Shown piece by piece: positions 1-11,407 of a stretch of 64,000 bases of DNA (position 1 is the stretch's first letter; every line of letters begins with the position of its first letter). Under the pieces are notes generated by a model that was not told the DNA's origin, did no database searches, and saw nothing but the letters and a program-made list of their open reading frames with translations. The position numbers and the translations under genes are program-made. The stretch comes from Berberis thunbergii (taxonomy: Eukaryota > Streptophyta > Magnoliopsida > Ranunculales > Berberidaceae), in the NCBI GenBank assembly GCA_003290165.1, contig QNQO01001161.1, positions 296,972 through 360,971 on the forward strand, read 5' to 3'.

Positions 1-1080
1 CAGCCTCTAGAAATACCCATGTGGAAGTGGGAACACATTTTGATGGATTTTGTTGATGGGTTACCTAGATCTCGGAGGGGTAATGAGTCCATTTGGGTTA
101 TTGTTGACCGTTTGACTAAGTGTGCTCATTTTATCCCCATTGGTGCATCTCGTAATACTGACAAGTTAGCTGCTATGTATATCCGAGAAGTGGTAAGGTT
201 GCATGGGGTTCCTATTACCATTGTTTCAGATAGAGATCCATTGTTTACATCCGCATTTTGGGAAAGTTTCCAACGTGTTATGCGTACTACCTTGGCTATG
301 AGCACGGCGTATCATCCACAGACTGATGGGAAGACTGAGCGGGTAAATCAGATTTTAGAGGATATGTTGCAAGCTTGCATCATGGATTTTGGTGGTAGTT
401 GGGAGGATCACTTACCGTTGGTGGAGTTCCCGTACAATAATAGTTACCAATCGAGCATTGGTATGGCACCCTTTGAGGCTTTGTATGGTAGGCCTTATAG
501 ATCTCCTAGTTGTTGGGCAGAGGTAGGTGATACCGTATTGTTGGGACCAGAGATTGTTAGGGAGACTGCAGGGAAGATTGAGATTATTTGGGGAAGGATA
601 AAAACTGCCCAGAGTAGACAGAAAAGCTATGCAGATCAAAAGCGCAAGAATGTAGTGTTTGCGGTTGGTGATTTAGTTTTCCTTAAGGTGTCTCCCATGC
701 GAGGTGTGATGAGATTTGGCCAGAAAGGAAAGTTGAGCCCGCGGTATATTGGGCCATTCGAGATTGTCGAATGTGTTGGTCGCTTAGCTTACAAGCTTGC
801 GTTGCCGCCCAGTTTGTCGATGATCCATGATGTCTTTCATGTCTCGATGCTGAGAAAATGTGTGAAAGACCCAACTCATATTGTTCAACCCACAACTATT
901 GAACTGAATGAGGATTTGACCTATACAGTTGAGCCGGTGAGGATAATTGATCGTGATGTGGAACAACTACGACGTAAGAAAGTCAACTTGGCCAAAGTTC
1001 AGTGGAGTGAAAAGGAGAACGATGTCACCTGGGAGTTGGAGGACATAGTAAAGCGTATGCACCCAGAATTATTCGCCTAA
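1..1080 (+). CDS. Ty3/gypsy integrase with C-terminal chromodomain (partial, Tekay/Del type)
   Basis: The frame is open from base 1, so this is the 3' end of a longer pol polyprotein that begins upstream of the window. The integrase core shows the region IVSDRDPLFTSAFW and then STAYHPQTDGKTERVNQ, which carry the second Asp and the Glu of the D,D-35-E catalytic triad. Next comes the usual gypsy tail (GQKGKLSPRYIGPFEI, then HDVFHVSMLRK). The last 50 residues end in a chromodomain-like stretch (VQWSEKENDVTWELEDI). In this family the integrase inserts the cDNA and the chromodomain is thought to guide it to chromatin. The stop at 1078-1080 is followed by a short spacer and the 3' LTR. No frame break is seen, so the element may be fairly young, but protease and RT lie outside the window. 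Confidence 0.93.
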   Translation, partial: QPLEIPMWKWEHILMDFVDGLPRSRRGNESIWVIVDRLTKCAHFIPIGASRNTDKLAAMYIREVVRLHGVPITIVSDRDPLFTSAFWESFQRVMRTTLAMSTAYHPQTDGKTERVNQILEDMLQACIMDFGGSWEDHLPLVEFPYNNSYQSSIGMAPFEALYGRPYRSPSCWAEVGDTVLLGPEIVRETAGKIEIIWGRIKTAQSRQKSYADQKRKNVVFAVGDLVFLKVSPMRGVMRFGQKGKLSPRYIGPFEIVECVGRLAYKLALPPSLSMIHDVFHVSMLRKCVKDPTHIVQPTTIELNEDLTYTVEPVRIIDRDVEQLRRKKVNLAKVQWSEKENDVTWELEDIVKRMHPELFA

Positions 1081-1129
1081 CCCTTATCCTACCGAATCTC
1101 GGGACGAGATTCTTTTAAGGTGTGTATAT
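1081..1129 (+). other. Spacer with polypurine-tract region before 3' LTR
   Basis: Between the pol stop and the LTR start lies a GGGACGAGATTCTTTTAAGG-type stretch. This resembles the conserved spacer of plant Tekay elements, where a purine-rich tract primes plus-strand DNA synthesis. Here the tract is short and interrupted by T. Confidence 0.5.
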
Positions 1130-3336
1130 TGTAATACCCGCCCAATTCACTTACCAATATACTTGCACTATTTTAGAAGTTAATAATATTTATTGGTAGT
1201 AATTATTAATTAATAATAATTACAAGTAATAATAGTTTATGATTTTTCTTATTTTCAAACTTAGGTTTAGGCTGGTGGTGGGTAAGAGATAAAGGGTGGG
1301 TGTGTTTAGCCAAAGAAACCCTAAATTCTTCCTTTAAAGATAAAACCCTAGTTTTTCTTCTTCTCTTTGCACACACACACAAAAGAAAAAGAAAAAAAAA
1401 TCCTACGTTGAAAGTGGGAGGAGCTTGGAAAGAGAACCTTGGATTCTTGCAAAAATCAGTGAGTACAACTCTATTCTCATTAAGTTTTTTTTTCCATGTA
1501 ATATGATTGCTTAGACATACTGTATATGAGGTGTAGTGTGAAAGAGAGAAAGGATGGGAGAGTCCTTTCATGTTTTCAGTTTTCGTTTTATGTGTATGAG
1601 TTTCAGTTGTTTTGTGAAGTTACATCTAACATTTTTCTTTGATTAACATCCGACGTCTGACGTGTTTTCAAAATTTTCGTGTATGGATTTTCTTTATTCG
1701 ATTGACGTCTGATATGTTTTAACATTGCAAAAAAAAAATCATAACTTTTAGTTTGATTTGATGGTCAAAAGTTCAAAAGTGGCAAAAAAATAAAAATATA
1801 TATATATATATATATATAAAAGATAAAAAAAAAAAAAAAAACTCATAACTCAAAAGTTTAGATTGATTTGATGGTCAAAAGTTCAAAAGTTGCAAAAACC
1901 TCAAAAGTTTAGTTTTATTTGGTAGTCAAAAGTTCAAAAGTTGAAAAAAAAATCATAACTCAAAAATTCTGACAAGTTTTAACATTGCATGAACCAAAAA
2001 TCTGAAAGTTGGTCTGACATGTTTTAACATTTCATAAACCAAAAGTCTGAAAGTCTGACATGTTTTAACATTTCATAAAACATAAATAAATATAAAAAAA
2101 ATTATTGTGTTTTAGTTTGTATTTGTTGATTAAAAGTCTGACATGTTTTGATGCGCGTAAAAACATAACTTAAAGGTCTGACATTTATTAGTTTTTATTT
2201 GATGGTTATGTATGCTTATTTTATTGTTGAAATATGTATGATTATGCTTATGTTGAACAGTAGCCATGGTTAAAATGTTGTGAATATAATTGTAGTAAGG
2301 TTTTATGCATATGGTTCTTGTAGGGGGAATGTGATGTGCTGTTAATTGATTTGAAAAAGTAATGACTCAAATAAAATATTTGACAAATGTTCTTTCTCCA
2401 CAACTTCGAAAAAAAAATGTGAAAAGAAAAGAAATTTTTGTATACAGACTTGCTTGTATACGTGTGATAGAATTATGGGTATGCAGACTTGCTTGCATAT
2501 CGGTGCACCGTTCCATGTGAGTTCGGTTGTACGTGTAGATTTAGGAGATGCTTGCCATGGATCGAACTTCGGGTGAGATGACATGTTCCTCAATGTGGCA
2601 CCCACTTGAAACATGTACGCTCCGAGTGGTTTCGAAGGCAAGGGAGGCACACTTGGGTGAGGTGTGTTCGGCACAGGAGGAGAGTGCGATTGTGAAAAAG
2701 AAGCCAAGAATTTGAAAACAACAATAAATAATTAATTAAATAAAACCATTGAATTGAGCATGCCATGAAATTGTGTATAGATTATTTTAGCTTGTACTAG
2801 GTTAGCCTTGAGGGAAGAAACTAACCGCTCATTCGGATCTCGAATGAGAACTACCTGTCTTCCTTAAGGTAAACTTGCATTTTGTCCTTTTATATTCAAT
2901 CGTTTGATTTGTAAGTTTGTTCACACCAGTATGATTATACTGACCCAGATTTTGTATTTTTTACAAATTTGGGTACGTTCTTAATGAGCGTAGCCTCAGA
3001 GAACTATCAGGGTTAATTGGAGCTTAAGGAAGGATAGTAGCTGCGTGGCGATAGCTAAGGAGTCGACGCGTTTATTCTTTTTAAATTATTATTATTATTC
3101 CTAGGCAATCAGATGTAGGATTTGGATTTAAATGCTCAGTATTTGTCAGATATTTATTTGGGAATTTATTATTGAGATTTTCATTTATTCGTTGTGGACC
3201 TCATTTTTGAGGAAGAATATTGAGGAAGCTTATTATTTTTTTTCCCGCCTTATGACTGTACCATTTAAAGTGTTCATGTTATGCCTTGGTTTTTGGACAA
3301 TCTATTTAATTATGTTGTTCAAAAATCGAGGCGTAA
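1130..3336 (+). repeat. 3' LTR of Tekay/Del-type gypsy element
   Basis: The block starts TGTAATACCCG, the usual start of Tekay LTRs. It ends near GAGGCGTAAC, a decayed form of the usual GGCGTTACA end. The length of about 2.2 kb fits this lineage. There is no open gene inside. Short internal direct repeats occur between 1740 and 2180. The LTR end abuts Tat-type gag sequence, so the element appears to have inserted into an older retrotransposon. The 5' LTR is not in the window, so the borders rest on motif recognition only. Confidence 0.7.
1740..2180 (+). repeat. Short imperfect direct repeats inside the LTR
   Basis: Phrases such as GGTCAAAAGTTCAAAAGT and CTGACATGTTTTAACATT recur three or more times with drift. 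An AT dinucleotide run and A-tracts lie near 1800-1840. The block is non-coding. Confidence 0.6.
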
Positions 3337-3344
3337 CCTAAGGA

Positions 3345-4250
3345 CAAAAATGAGGGAAGAAGGCGTGAGGATAAATAAACGAGCAAACAAAAGCACAATG
3401 ACAAGAAATTGGACCTTGGCTCGACCAGACCAGAGAAAGATTCAAACTATGTTGGATCCAGATCTGTGACCCCTTCAATTCAAGTCTATTGGATGTCTTG
3501 AATTCCATGAAAAACTGAGAAGATCTGAAGTGGTCCCCAAAGTAGGCGGAGACCCCCTCCAAACGTGACAAAAACAAGTACTTAGCGTACCACAAGGAGA
3601 GCGACCATGATACCAACGACTGCAAGAGTCTAAGATACGAGATCGAGTATTGGATCTGTAAGGGCAAGGTAAAGGAATTCCTGGGTTCTGAGAAGCAGCT
3701 AGAACGATCCCAGAACCGAGGGGAGTCAGTCAAGGAGATCGAGAAGGAGGCTCTGGGCATAATTTATGTTCTTCATGGAGTCAGACCGGATGAATACCAA
3801 TCAAATAGGTCTCGCAAGCGGACTCTACTAGAAATGTGGACACAGCCCGCAGATGAGGACAAACGTGTTTGCTACTCGAGGGTGCAAAGCCCCATTCCCA
3901 CCTTAACCTTTACAGACAATGACCTCGAAAGAGTCCAAGCGCGGCACAATGACGCTCTCGTCATATCGGTCTCTATTGCAAGGTGGGAGGTAAAGAGAGC
4001 CATGGTCGATACGGGAAGTTCGTTCAATGTCCTGTTCTACAATGCGTTCCGCGGTATGGACCTCAAGGAGAATAACCTAACTTCCTCAGACTACCCACTG
4101 ATTGGATTCAACAAAGAGAAATGGTTCTTGATTGGGAAGATAAAGTAAGCAATAGTGGCAAAAGAGCCACAAAACTAAGAAAGGTCATATTTCTAGACTT
4201 CATGGTAATAGTGGGAATGCCATGGCTCCACCAGATGGAAGTAGTAGTCT
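3345..4250 (+). pseudogene. Tat gag C-terminus and retroviral-type aspartic protease (broken)
   Basis: From 3546 to 4148 one frame stays open. It starts with a gag-like Cys/His region (YHKESDHDTNDC) and a spacer. It then reaches a protease with the catalytic motif VDTGSSFNVLF, preceded by the conserved ITFTD/HNDALV-type segment. A stop at 4148 interrupts the protease. Its continuation can be recognised near 4197-4260 (FMVIVGMPWLHQMEVV, matching the family's ILGRPWLH region). The gag part before 3546 is in other frames with stops. In this family the protease cleaves the Gag-Pol polyprotein. This copy cannot be functional. Confidence 0.75.
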
Positions 4251-5430
4251 CCACCCTTCACTAGTGCGTTAAGTACACTACTAACCACTCTGAATGAACG
4301 ATACGTGGGGACCAACCTACGGCACGAGGCTGCCATTATGTTGCACTGAAGCAAATAGAATGTTCCCAGATCCAACTGGATCCCACAGTGCAATCTGAAC
4401 TAGAGCCAGACCTAGTGACTGTAGACTCATCACTCCACTCACACGAGATCCCAACAGCGGTGGCTCATTTCGGAAAAAATGGGACAATCAAACGGTACAT
4501 GAGCAATCTGTTCTTCAACCCGGCAGGGTGGAGAGGTCAATTCAAATGGGAATACAACCCCCGACATTTCGTCGACACGAAAATTAACTTCCATGCAAGG
4601 TTTACTCTTCAATAACCTTAGAGACATCAGCGATGTTTGGCAGTTCACTGAAAGTACAAACGATCCAGCAAGGACTATACGAATTCACTTCAGGGCCGGA
4701 TCAACTTCTCTCTGCCAACAGTTAGTCTATTTCAATTGTTTATTTTCCTTTCCACAGTCAATGTAGAATTTTAGTTCTTAGAAACTTATGTGATTTGCAA
4801 TCATTCAAGAAATATAAAAGAATTATGCAAATACACTCTATTGATTAATGAAAAGATGTAACAACGGGCGCCCTGAGGCGGATACAAAAGACTACATACT
4901 ACAAGCATCTGAATCTGATGCGACATAAAGTAAATACTCACTTAAACGATCCAACGCCAGAAGATGGCAAAGGTACCCAAAGTAGGCAACGCGAACTCTC
5001 TGATGAATGTTATCTGCGAGCAATAATAAGACAAACGACTAGCATGTGCAATAGCAGGATGAAATAACACGACCCCTGTTGACGCAACCCTCAAATATGG
5101 TCTGAGGTGGTACAAAATTGGCAACCGGGGGTCCCACAAAAAGCTACGGCCAGTTATGGCTAACTCACACGCTCGATCCGGCCGACCAGATGAACTTGGG
5201 ACAAGTATCAGGTTGAATTAAATTAAGTGAACCTTCCCGCTGAAGGGATGAGAAAGGGATATCCAAAAGTCAATGGCCCAATCCAGCGGACCTTGTCCAA
5301 CTCCACCCCATTCCGAGATCCTGAATTCCAGCGCAAGGCAAGACAACGAGGTTAATCGAGAAGTGATGCAGGCGACCACTCTGGAGTTGGTTGCTGGTAT
5401 TATCTCTGAGACTAAGCGCTCCAAAGCAGT
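4251..5430 (+). other. Decayed pol interior, no recognisable RT core
   Basis: This stretch lies between protease and integrase tail in the Tat element. I searched the three plus frames for the RT YxDD box and the RNase H and integrase catalytic motifs and found none. About 3 kb of pol expected for this lineage is missing or scrambled. Short ORFs here have no family resemblance I can support. Confidence 0.4.
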
Positions 5431-5433
5431 GAC

Positions 5434-5664
5434 ATGACACCAACTCATAAACGACAGACTCATCCCTTGGAGAGGGAGTCCTACTTCTTCGCGAAGAAAT
5501 TACAAGATCTCATCGAACCAATTAGGTGCTCACCCAGAGTAGGTGACCACGCATATAGAACATTCGAAGACTCTAACGTTGGAGAACTCCCTTCAGCTTT
5601 TGAAAACCCCAAAGCATTTTCTTCGAGTAAGAACATTACCGGAGATACGTTCTGTATAAGATAA
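5434..5664 (+). pseudogene. Probable C-terminal tail of Tat integrase (remnant)
   Basis: A short frame contains RVGDHAYRTFEDSNVGEL followed by a Phe-Glu-Asn-Pro segment. This resembles the 'VGDLVLR...NVGKL...FEGPYKV' tail that follows the integrase core in Tat polyproteins. It is only about 76 residues long, and the catalytic core upstream is absent. The match rests on motif memory alone. Confidence 0.4.
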
Positions 5665-6234
5665 TGCCTACAACGATGAAGAAACACCATTATATAGAAA
5701 TAATGGTTAAGCAAACGGGTGCTTCAGCATTAACTGTCAAGATTGAATACCGTAAGGGAAATGAGGAAACAACGGTTCCCAAGAAAACTGCACAAGGCCA
5801 CGTTCATTCAATCAACGAGGTTGCGCACAACCTCATTAATTGTGGGGAGTGACCGATACTCAACTATCTCATGTTCTGTGTCGTACACGTGTTACCACCC
5901 GATCTACGCGGTACAGTAGAGTATTTCATATAAGAAACCCTAACTCTCACTCTACAGCCCCATGGGCTCAGCCCACTATTCAAACAATATTCTACCATGT
6001 GCCTAACACGAGCAATAGAAACCCTAGTCATTCCTAACACACGAATCACACCTGCACATCACTAGATGATTCAAGGTACTTATGTCTCTTCATAACTCGT
6101 CCGTGCAATGCACTCTGGTCGCGGATATAGGTTGGCATGCCCGCAGCTAGCAGAGCCTCCACCTAACCGGGCAAGCTTAGTCAGCCTTGGCTAACGGCGA
6201 TGATTTTCAATTCATCCCGACAACTAGTTCGCTC
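5665..6234 (+). other. Tat 3' untranslated region, proximal part
   Basis: Non-coding sequence between the pol remnant and the tandem repeats. I see no gene, RNA or clear terminal repeat in it. Confidence 0.4.
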
Positions 6235-7015
6235 AGCGCGGATGCCGATGGTTTAGGAAGAAGGAGTCTAATCAGTACTATCACGCTTGGTGACGACTCA
6301 CCAGGGACCGTTGCCCCCTTCGCGAACAACAATCTTCTAACCCGTTCAGGTAAGCCTAGCTGGTGACGACTAGCAACGACAACTTCTAATCAAAGCCCAG
6401 ACCTATAGCCCCCATTGTGCGTGTGTAGATGGTTTGGAAGGTGGAGTCTAGTCAGTCCCGAACTGATTTCGACGACTCGCCATGGGACCACTGCTCTTCT
6501 ACAGACTATGGTCGCCGAATTACCAACCCTAAATTTTTAACGCCCACAACGCAGGTGTAGATGGTTTGGAAAGTGGGAGCCTAGTCAATCTCGAACTTAT
6601 TCTGACGGCTCGCCACAGGACCACTGCTCTTCTATAGACATGGTCGTCGAAAACTCCCAAATTTGTAGCTCGATGTGCATGGGTGTAGATGATTTGGAAG
6701 GTGGGAGCCTAGTAAGTCTCGAATTGATTACGACGGCTCGCCATGGGACCAATGCTCCTCAGCATGGTCGTCGAATCAAATCCTCTCAAACTTGTAGCCC
6801 GCTACACGTGGGTGTAGATGTTTGAAACGTGGGAGACTAGTCAGTCCCGAACTGATGTCGATGGCTCGCCACGAGATCATCGTTCTTCAACAGACCATGA
6901 TCGCCAAATCCTTGTTCCCCGAACATGTAGTCCACTCTGCTCGGACATAAATGGTTTGGAAGGTGGGATCCCTAGACGGCTTGCCACGTGACCACCACTC
7001 TCTTTCAAAAACAGC
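6235..7015 (+). repeat. Tandem array of about 130-bp units in Tat 3' UTR
   Basis: At least five diverged units begin near 6420, 6552, 6680, 6810 and 6945, with an older one near 6240. Each carries GTGTAGATGGTTTGGAAGG, then CTAGTCAGTC-CGAACTGAT, GACGGCTCGCCA-GGGACCA and ATGGTCGTCGAA. The spacing is about 125-137 bp. Tat elements are known to carry tandem repeats here. The units are unrelated to CRISPR: they are long, contiguous and have no spacers. Confidence 0.85.
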
Positions 7016-7529
7016 GGCCACAAAGATAAATCACAGCTCAAGCAACGTCTTCACTCTCACATGAGCTGACATTCTATTACCAGCAAAAGTCGTTCATGCC
7101 GATCCATAAATCGTCCTGCCAACACGCGAACGAGTGCTACATGGAATGCTAGCCCGAGCTTGTGAAACCTGACTCGAAATAAGCGTTCTAGGTCAAAACA
7201 ATGCATGTGCTCAACTATCACAGTTCACTCATACCAGCAACCGTGATCGACAGTCAGATAGGCAAAACAAACCCCCAGTGGCTTACCTCAAGGATGTACT
7301 ACAGCTGGGTAGCATAGCCTGCTCCTAAACCATCCGCGGAACGCCCACTATTGAATGTAACTAAGCAACAGTGACTCCGAGTAACTTGCAACGCAAACAG
7401 TCAAACTCTCAACAGCAGACAGACCACTCGCCTTCCTATTGACCCAACCAGCCTATGCCAAAATAAAACGACAAGGCGAAAAGGAAAACACACAATAGGG
7501 AAAATGAGTACAAAATGGATAAAAAACAT
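7016..7529. other. Non-coding part of Tat 3' region
   Basis: No ORF or repeat stands out. It separates the tandem array from the end of the antisense ORF. Confidence 0.35.
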
Positions 7530-10071
7530 ACTCAAGATAAATATGTTTTCATTAATAATTGAAACAAAAAAGGTACAGGTGTACAAAGTCTATTCCTCAT
7601 CAAGAGGGGGTATAAACATAGAAGAGCTAAGCTTAACAGATGAAAGAGCGGGAGTCGCGCCTTAATTTGAGCATCATGATATGAATCTCCCTCTTCGTCT
7701 GATGATGCAGAAACCACTAATAAGTCTACAAACGACCTCTTCTTATAGTGATCGAGGTCCCATTCGGGATGCTCCTCCTTCATCAGCGCCAGCAGCTCCA
7801 ATCTACCGTGTCCAACCCAGCGAAATTCGCACTTGCCTTGTTCCTGGAAAATCTCTTCGTCGCGCGCTTTCGTTTCAGCAAGTTCATGCTCTAATTGCTC
7901 CAGCTTACCAGTCAGTGCATCGACATGAGACTATTCCGTAATCAGACTTGTTTTACAACACAATGTTCATGTTGTTCCAGTTCAAGTTGGCCCTCGGCCT
8001 TCCTTGCCACCCAAGCATTGAATTCCACATTGGACTCCAATTGTTGTTTATGAACAGCCCAATCAGTCTTCTTCAAGGCATTCGCCTCAGTGAGAGATCG
8101 CTGTTCAGAACGTCCCTCAACCGCAGCTTCCTGCGCAACCTCCATACCACGGTGGGTCAAATCCAACTTCTGTTTGAATCTCTCCCTCACGGACAGTGCC
8201 TCTGCTGAGTCAGACTTAAGGGGTTTTAGATGAACCCTTTGAACCTTAGCAACAACAACCAACTGTTCTCGCCTCCTCCCATCAATTTGCTTCCTCAATA
8301 GCTCAATTTCAAAAACGCGTCAAAATATAGCTTCTGCATGTTCGAGAAGACACACTCCATGTATACACCGTCTCACGAGCCTTCTCAACTTCCGTCCCAG
8401 CGACGGCCACCTGGCTCAAGTGAGACATTCCCAGCATAAAGGTACTTTAAACCCTTATTCATACGCCCTTCCAGCGTAGCCTTATCGGGTTTTGGAGCAT
8501 GATCATCAGCCAGCTATGACGCCTACTTATATGCTTCCTCGAAACATAATCCACGTCAACTTCCCGATGCCAGACCTGATTGCTCATCTGCACTACGTCC
8601 GGGGCAAACAGACTTATCCGCACATCCGAATGGAGCTTTCTTGGTTGAGGAATCATGCCAACACCGCCCTTCCTAGTCGCCATTAATCTCAGGCCCTCCT
8701 TCGCATCCTTTTCATTGTCACCAATAGTCGACCCTTTATTGCGAGACCACTTAACGGAATCCGGAGGAAGATGAGGGAGCGAGTTGTCCAACGAACCCTT
8801 CATCACCCTGAGATGTGGCCTGGAACGAGAAAGGGAACAATGCTGACTATGAGAAACTTGACCTATTTCACCACTATCGGACAACCCATCAGTGGAACGA
8901 TTGGACTCTAGAACCTCAGGCAAATCCTCATCCGGACTCTCTAGAAGAACAGTCCCGGACGGATCATCACCAGTAGAAGCCGCCATGGCAGCCTACATCA
9001 GCTTCTCACTCATAACTTCTATATGGGCAACGCTAAGATCCGCTGCATCTTCAACCCTTGCTAATCGCAGGTGGTCCCTCTTCTAGTCGGACACTTTGGC
9101 CTCCATCCTAGCAAGCCGATCAGGCTCACTCTTTTCACTTACTGGAGCGGACCATTTGGAAGAAAAACCAGTCCTAACACATGATTTCTTCGAACTTACA
9201 AAGGAGGCAAGTATCTCAAAAACCCCTTCGTGTCAGACAAAGTAGGAGCCTTAGCTCCGATGGCTTTCCTTTTTCTAGAAGGGGCCCACCTTCAAACTTA
9301 ACTAGTGATGATCGGTAAAGAGTGGAGGCCTCATGCCAATTGTCCCACAGTCCACTACGAATAAAGTTGGTAGTACATACGACCTCATCCACATTCTTCA
9401 TCGGCAAATCGCAAAATTTATTCATAGTGTTCGCTCCTCTAGGGTAAGGGGAGTGGTGGGGAACGTCCCTGCAAAGAAACACGAGCAACAGTTAGTATAC
9501 AATCAGCGCAATGGAATCGAAAGATAAAGCTACACTTATGAAGTTGCTTGAACTCTCATTCGAGCGGACGACCCTTGAACTGGAAGTACTTTGAATCTGC
9601 AATAACCAAGAAGCAATACTTCTAATAGAACTTGAAGTCATCAAGCAAGTTCTCAAAGGAAGACGACGACATCATCTTATTAATGGCGTGATCATTCACC
9701 TAAGGAGAAGTCAACAACTGGATTACCCACGGAGTCACACAAACGCCAGCTTCCTTTGCTCTAATCAAAATGATAAAAATGATTTTGTACCCATTAGGTA
9801 TCAACTAGGCAGGAGAAATCCGAAGAAAATCCAAAAAGTCCCAAATTGCGTCAAGAACAGGAAAGCGAACTCAAGTTTGGAGCATCTCGCGATGCAAACA
9901 GATAAACCCTGCCAGCGAAAACATTGATGTTTGATCATCCTTCAGAGCATCCTCAAGGATCTAGAACTTCGTCCAGATTTTAGCAAAGCTCGATTCAGAA
10001 AGCAATCTGTCTTCGAAAAACTCAAGGCCCTTGGCCAAAGTCGCATCATCAAGATGGTTTTGGTGAGCCAT
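7530..10071 (-). pseudogene. Antisense ORF of Tat element (putative gypsy-type transposon / Transposase_28-like), broken
   Basis: Read on the minus strand from an ATG at 10071, the frame starts MAHQNHLDDATLAKGLEFF. It continues through in-frame stops to FPVLDAIWDFLDFLRISPA and LIPNGYKIIFIILIRAK. This matches the pattern of the plant 'putative gypsy type transposon' domain (F-P...F-L..L...P-N-..-I). A splice-like acceptor (TTTCTTTGCAG) precedes an open segment from about 9477. That segment holds GLWDNWHEASTLYRSSL, and further open segments follow at 8986-8459 (Ser/Asp-rich), 8298-7942 (charged, coiled-coil-like) and 7801-7532. Grande and Retand elements carry such an ORF against the pol direction, and its function is unknown. 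Stops at several points show this copy is dead. Confidence 0.6.
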
Positions 10072-10335
10072 GAAAAAATGAATAATCTTTTCAATTAGAA
10101 GATGAACAGAGCAAAATCTCTAAGAGTGGAGAAAATAAAAGAATTAGTTTCCGCACAAGGAATGACCTAAATAGGGATTTGGTTCCCACCTCTTCTCCAC
10201 TGAACCGACACATATTCAATTAATGAAGAGTGCGGCTCAAGCAACGATTAAAACTCAATCATCACGAGCGGCATATCTTTTCAAGAAGTGACTTAGCGAA
10301 CCGATGTGATGGCCCACTAACTCGAGGGGAGTAGC
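10072..10335. other. Tat region between antisense ORF start and 3' LTR
   Basis: About 260 bases precede the LTR. They would contain the antisense ORF's upstream region and, at the end, a purine-rich tract (CGAGGGGAGTAG, 10323-10334) that could prime plus-strand synthesis for the element in the plus direction. Confidence 0.45.
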
Positions 10336-11015
10336 TGATGATACACCAAAATGGTCCCAACTCTACACCGTACACATGTCATGATGATCTCGAAGAACAA
10401 CAAGCTTTAGCGTCAGCCCAACACTGATTCGGCCCTAGCGGTTTTAAACTCGCCCAAAGCAGTCTGCCAAACAGACTTGGATTCTTACATCCTGCTAATC
10501 CTAAGTGTCTCACAACTATCCTTAATACGCGTAAGCCCTATTAAGACAATTATCTCGAGGATCGGCTTCGGACGGGCAAGTACAACAACTCTTTGTTTCT
10601 AACTAGGAAGCGAATTCCAGAGTATATGTCACATATGGAGACTTCTACCTATAGACTGCTCGAGGATCGGGAACTATCTCCCACGTATCTAGGAACACAA
10701 GGCTACCAGGGAAACTTCTCTCCACAACACGATTCCAAGTTAGAGAATGATCTCCACGAAGATCTCCTTCCCTAAACTACGTCATCGATGGCATGTTCGA
10801 ACCAGGACTCCAGCATTATAAATAAGACATGAGGTTGGTAAGCTAAGATACACTACAAATTCTCTGTTTACATTATTACACTTTCCTCATATCCCTATCT
10901 GACTTTAGCATCAGATTGTCATTGGCCACTACAACGATGGTATGTGGCTCATATAAGTTCCTTATGCAAGTTTGCAGGTCAAAGTCAAAGCAGGGAGCAA
11001 AAAACAACTGCATCA
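10336..11015 (+). repeat. 3' LTR of the Tat element (about 680 bp)
   Basis: The LTR starts TGATGATACACC after a purine tract and ends ACTGCATCA. The end is supported by two other copies: on the minus strand at 59946 and at 53612, homology stops at the same ...CATCA. The conserved core includes CAACCTCATGTCTTATTTAT in antisense (10830-10850) and a likely TATA region (ATTATAAATAAG, about 10814). A short ORF at 10593-10775 is not a gene. Confidence 0.8.
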
Positions 11016-11407
11016 TAAATATGTCAACATTTTGGTTCTACAATTAAAGTTTTATTAAAGCAGATCTATAATCAACCTAACATAAATTTTGACGAAATAA
11101 ATCGATATTAAAATTTAATGTAAATTTTGACTAAACTAAAACTATTTTTATCAGGACAATGTTTTATGACCTATATTTTTTAATGCTTAATCAGTTGGGT
11201 CGGTTCAAAATTGAACCAGAACCAAATTGAACTAGGGATTAAGTTTCTATATTTTTCAAATGAAAAACCAAAACCAAACCATTTTGGTTTTCCTTTTTTT
11301 TCTCCCAAGCAATAAAATTTACATACCACCACAATCTCATCTCTTTCCCTCCATTTGATTATAGCATAACAACAACTTGCCTCGAAGAAACTTTTTCCAT
11401 CATCATC
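11016..11407. other. AT-rich intergenic stretch
   Basis: Between the Tat LTR and the HPP pseudogene. There are short GGTTCAAAATTGAACC-type palindromes near 11200, and no gene is seen. Confidence 0.3.

Larger units (their letters stand above)
3337..11015 (+). mobile_element. Degenerate Tat-lineage Ty3/gypsy element, 5' truncated
   Basis: The order is gag tail, protease, a large deletion over RT/RNase H/integrase, an integrase tail, a 3' untranslated region with tandem repeats, an antisense ORF, and one LTR. Tat/Retand/Grande elements have this layout, with a long 3' region holding tandem repeats and an extra ORF on the opposite strand. The same family occurs inverted at 53612-60266: the gag-protease junction and LTR of the two copies align over long stretches by eye. 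The 5' side is cut where the Tekay LTR ends. Confidence 0.8.

Noticed and set aside
1206..1571. 121-aa minus-strand frame
   Set aside because: Shadow frame in the LTR's leader sequence.
2342..2707. 121-aa minus-strand frame
   Set aside because: Inside the Tekay LTR, no similarity to known proteins.
6235..7015. Regular repeats suggesting a CRISPR array
   Set aside because: Units are 125-137 bp and contiguous, lie in a retrotransposon, and the DNA is from a plant nucleus.
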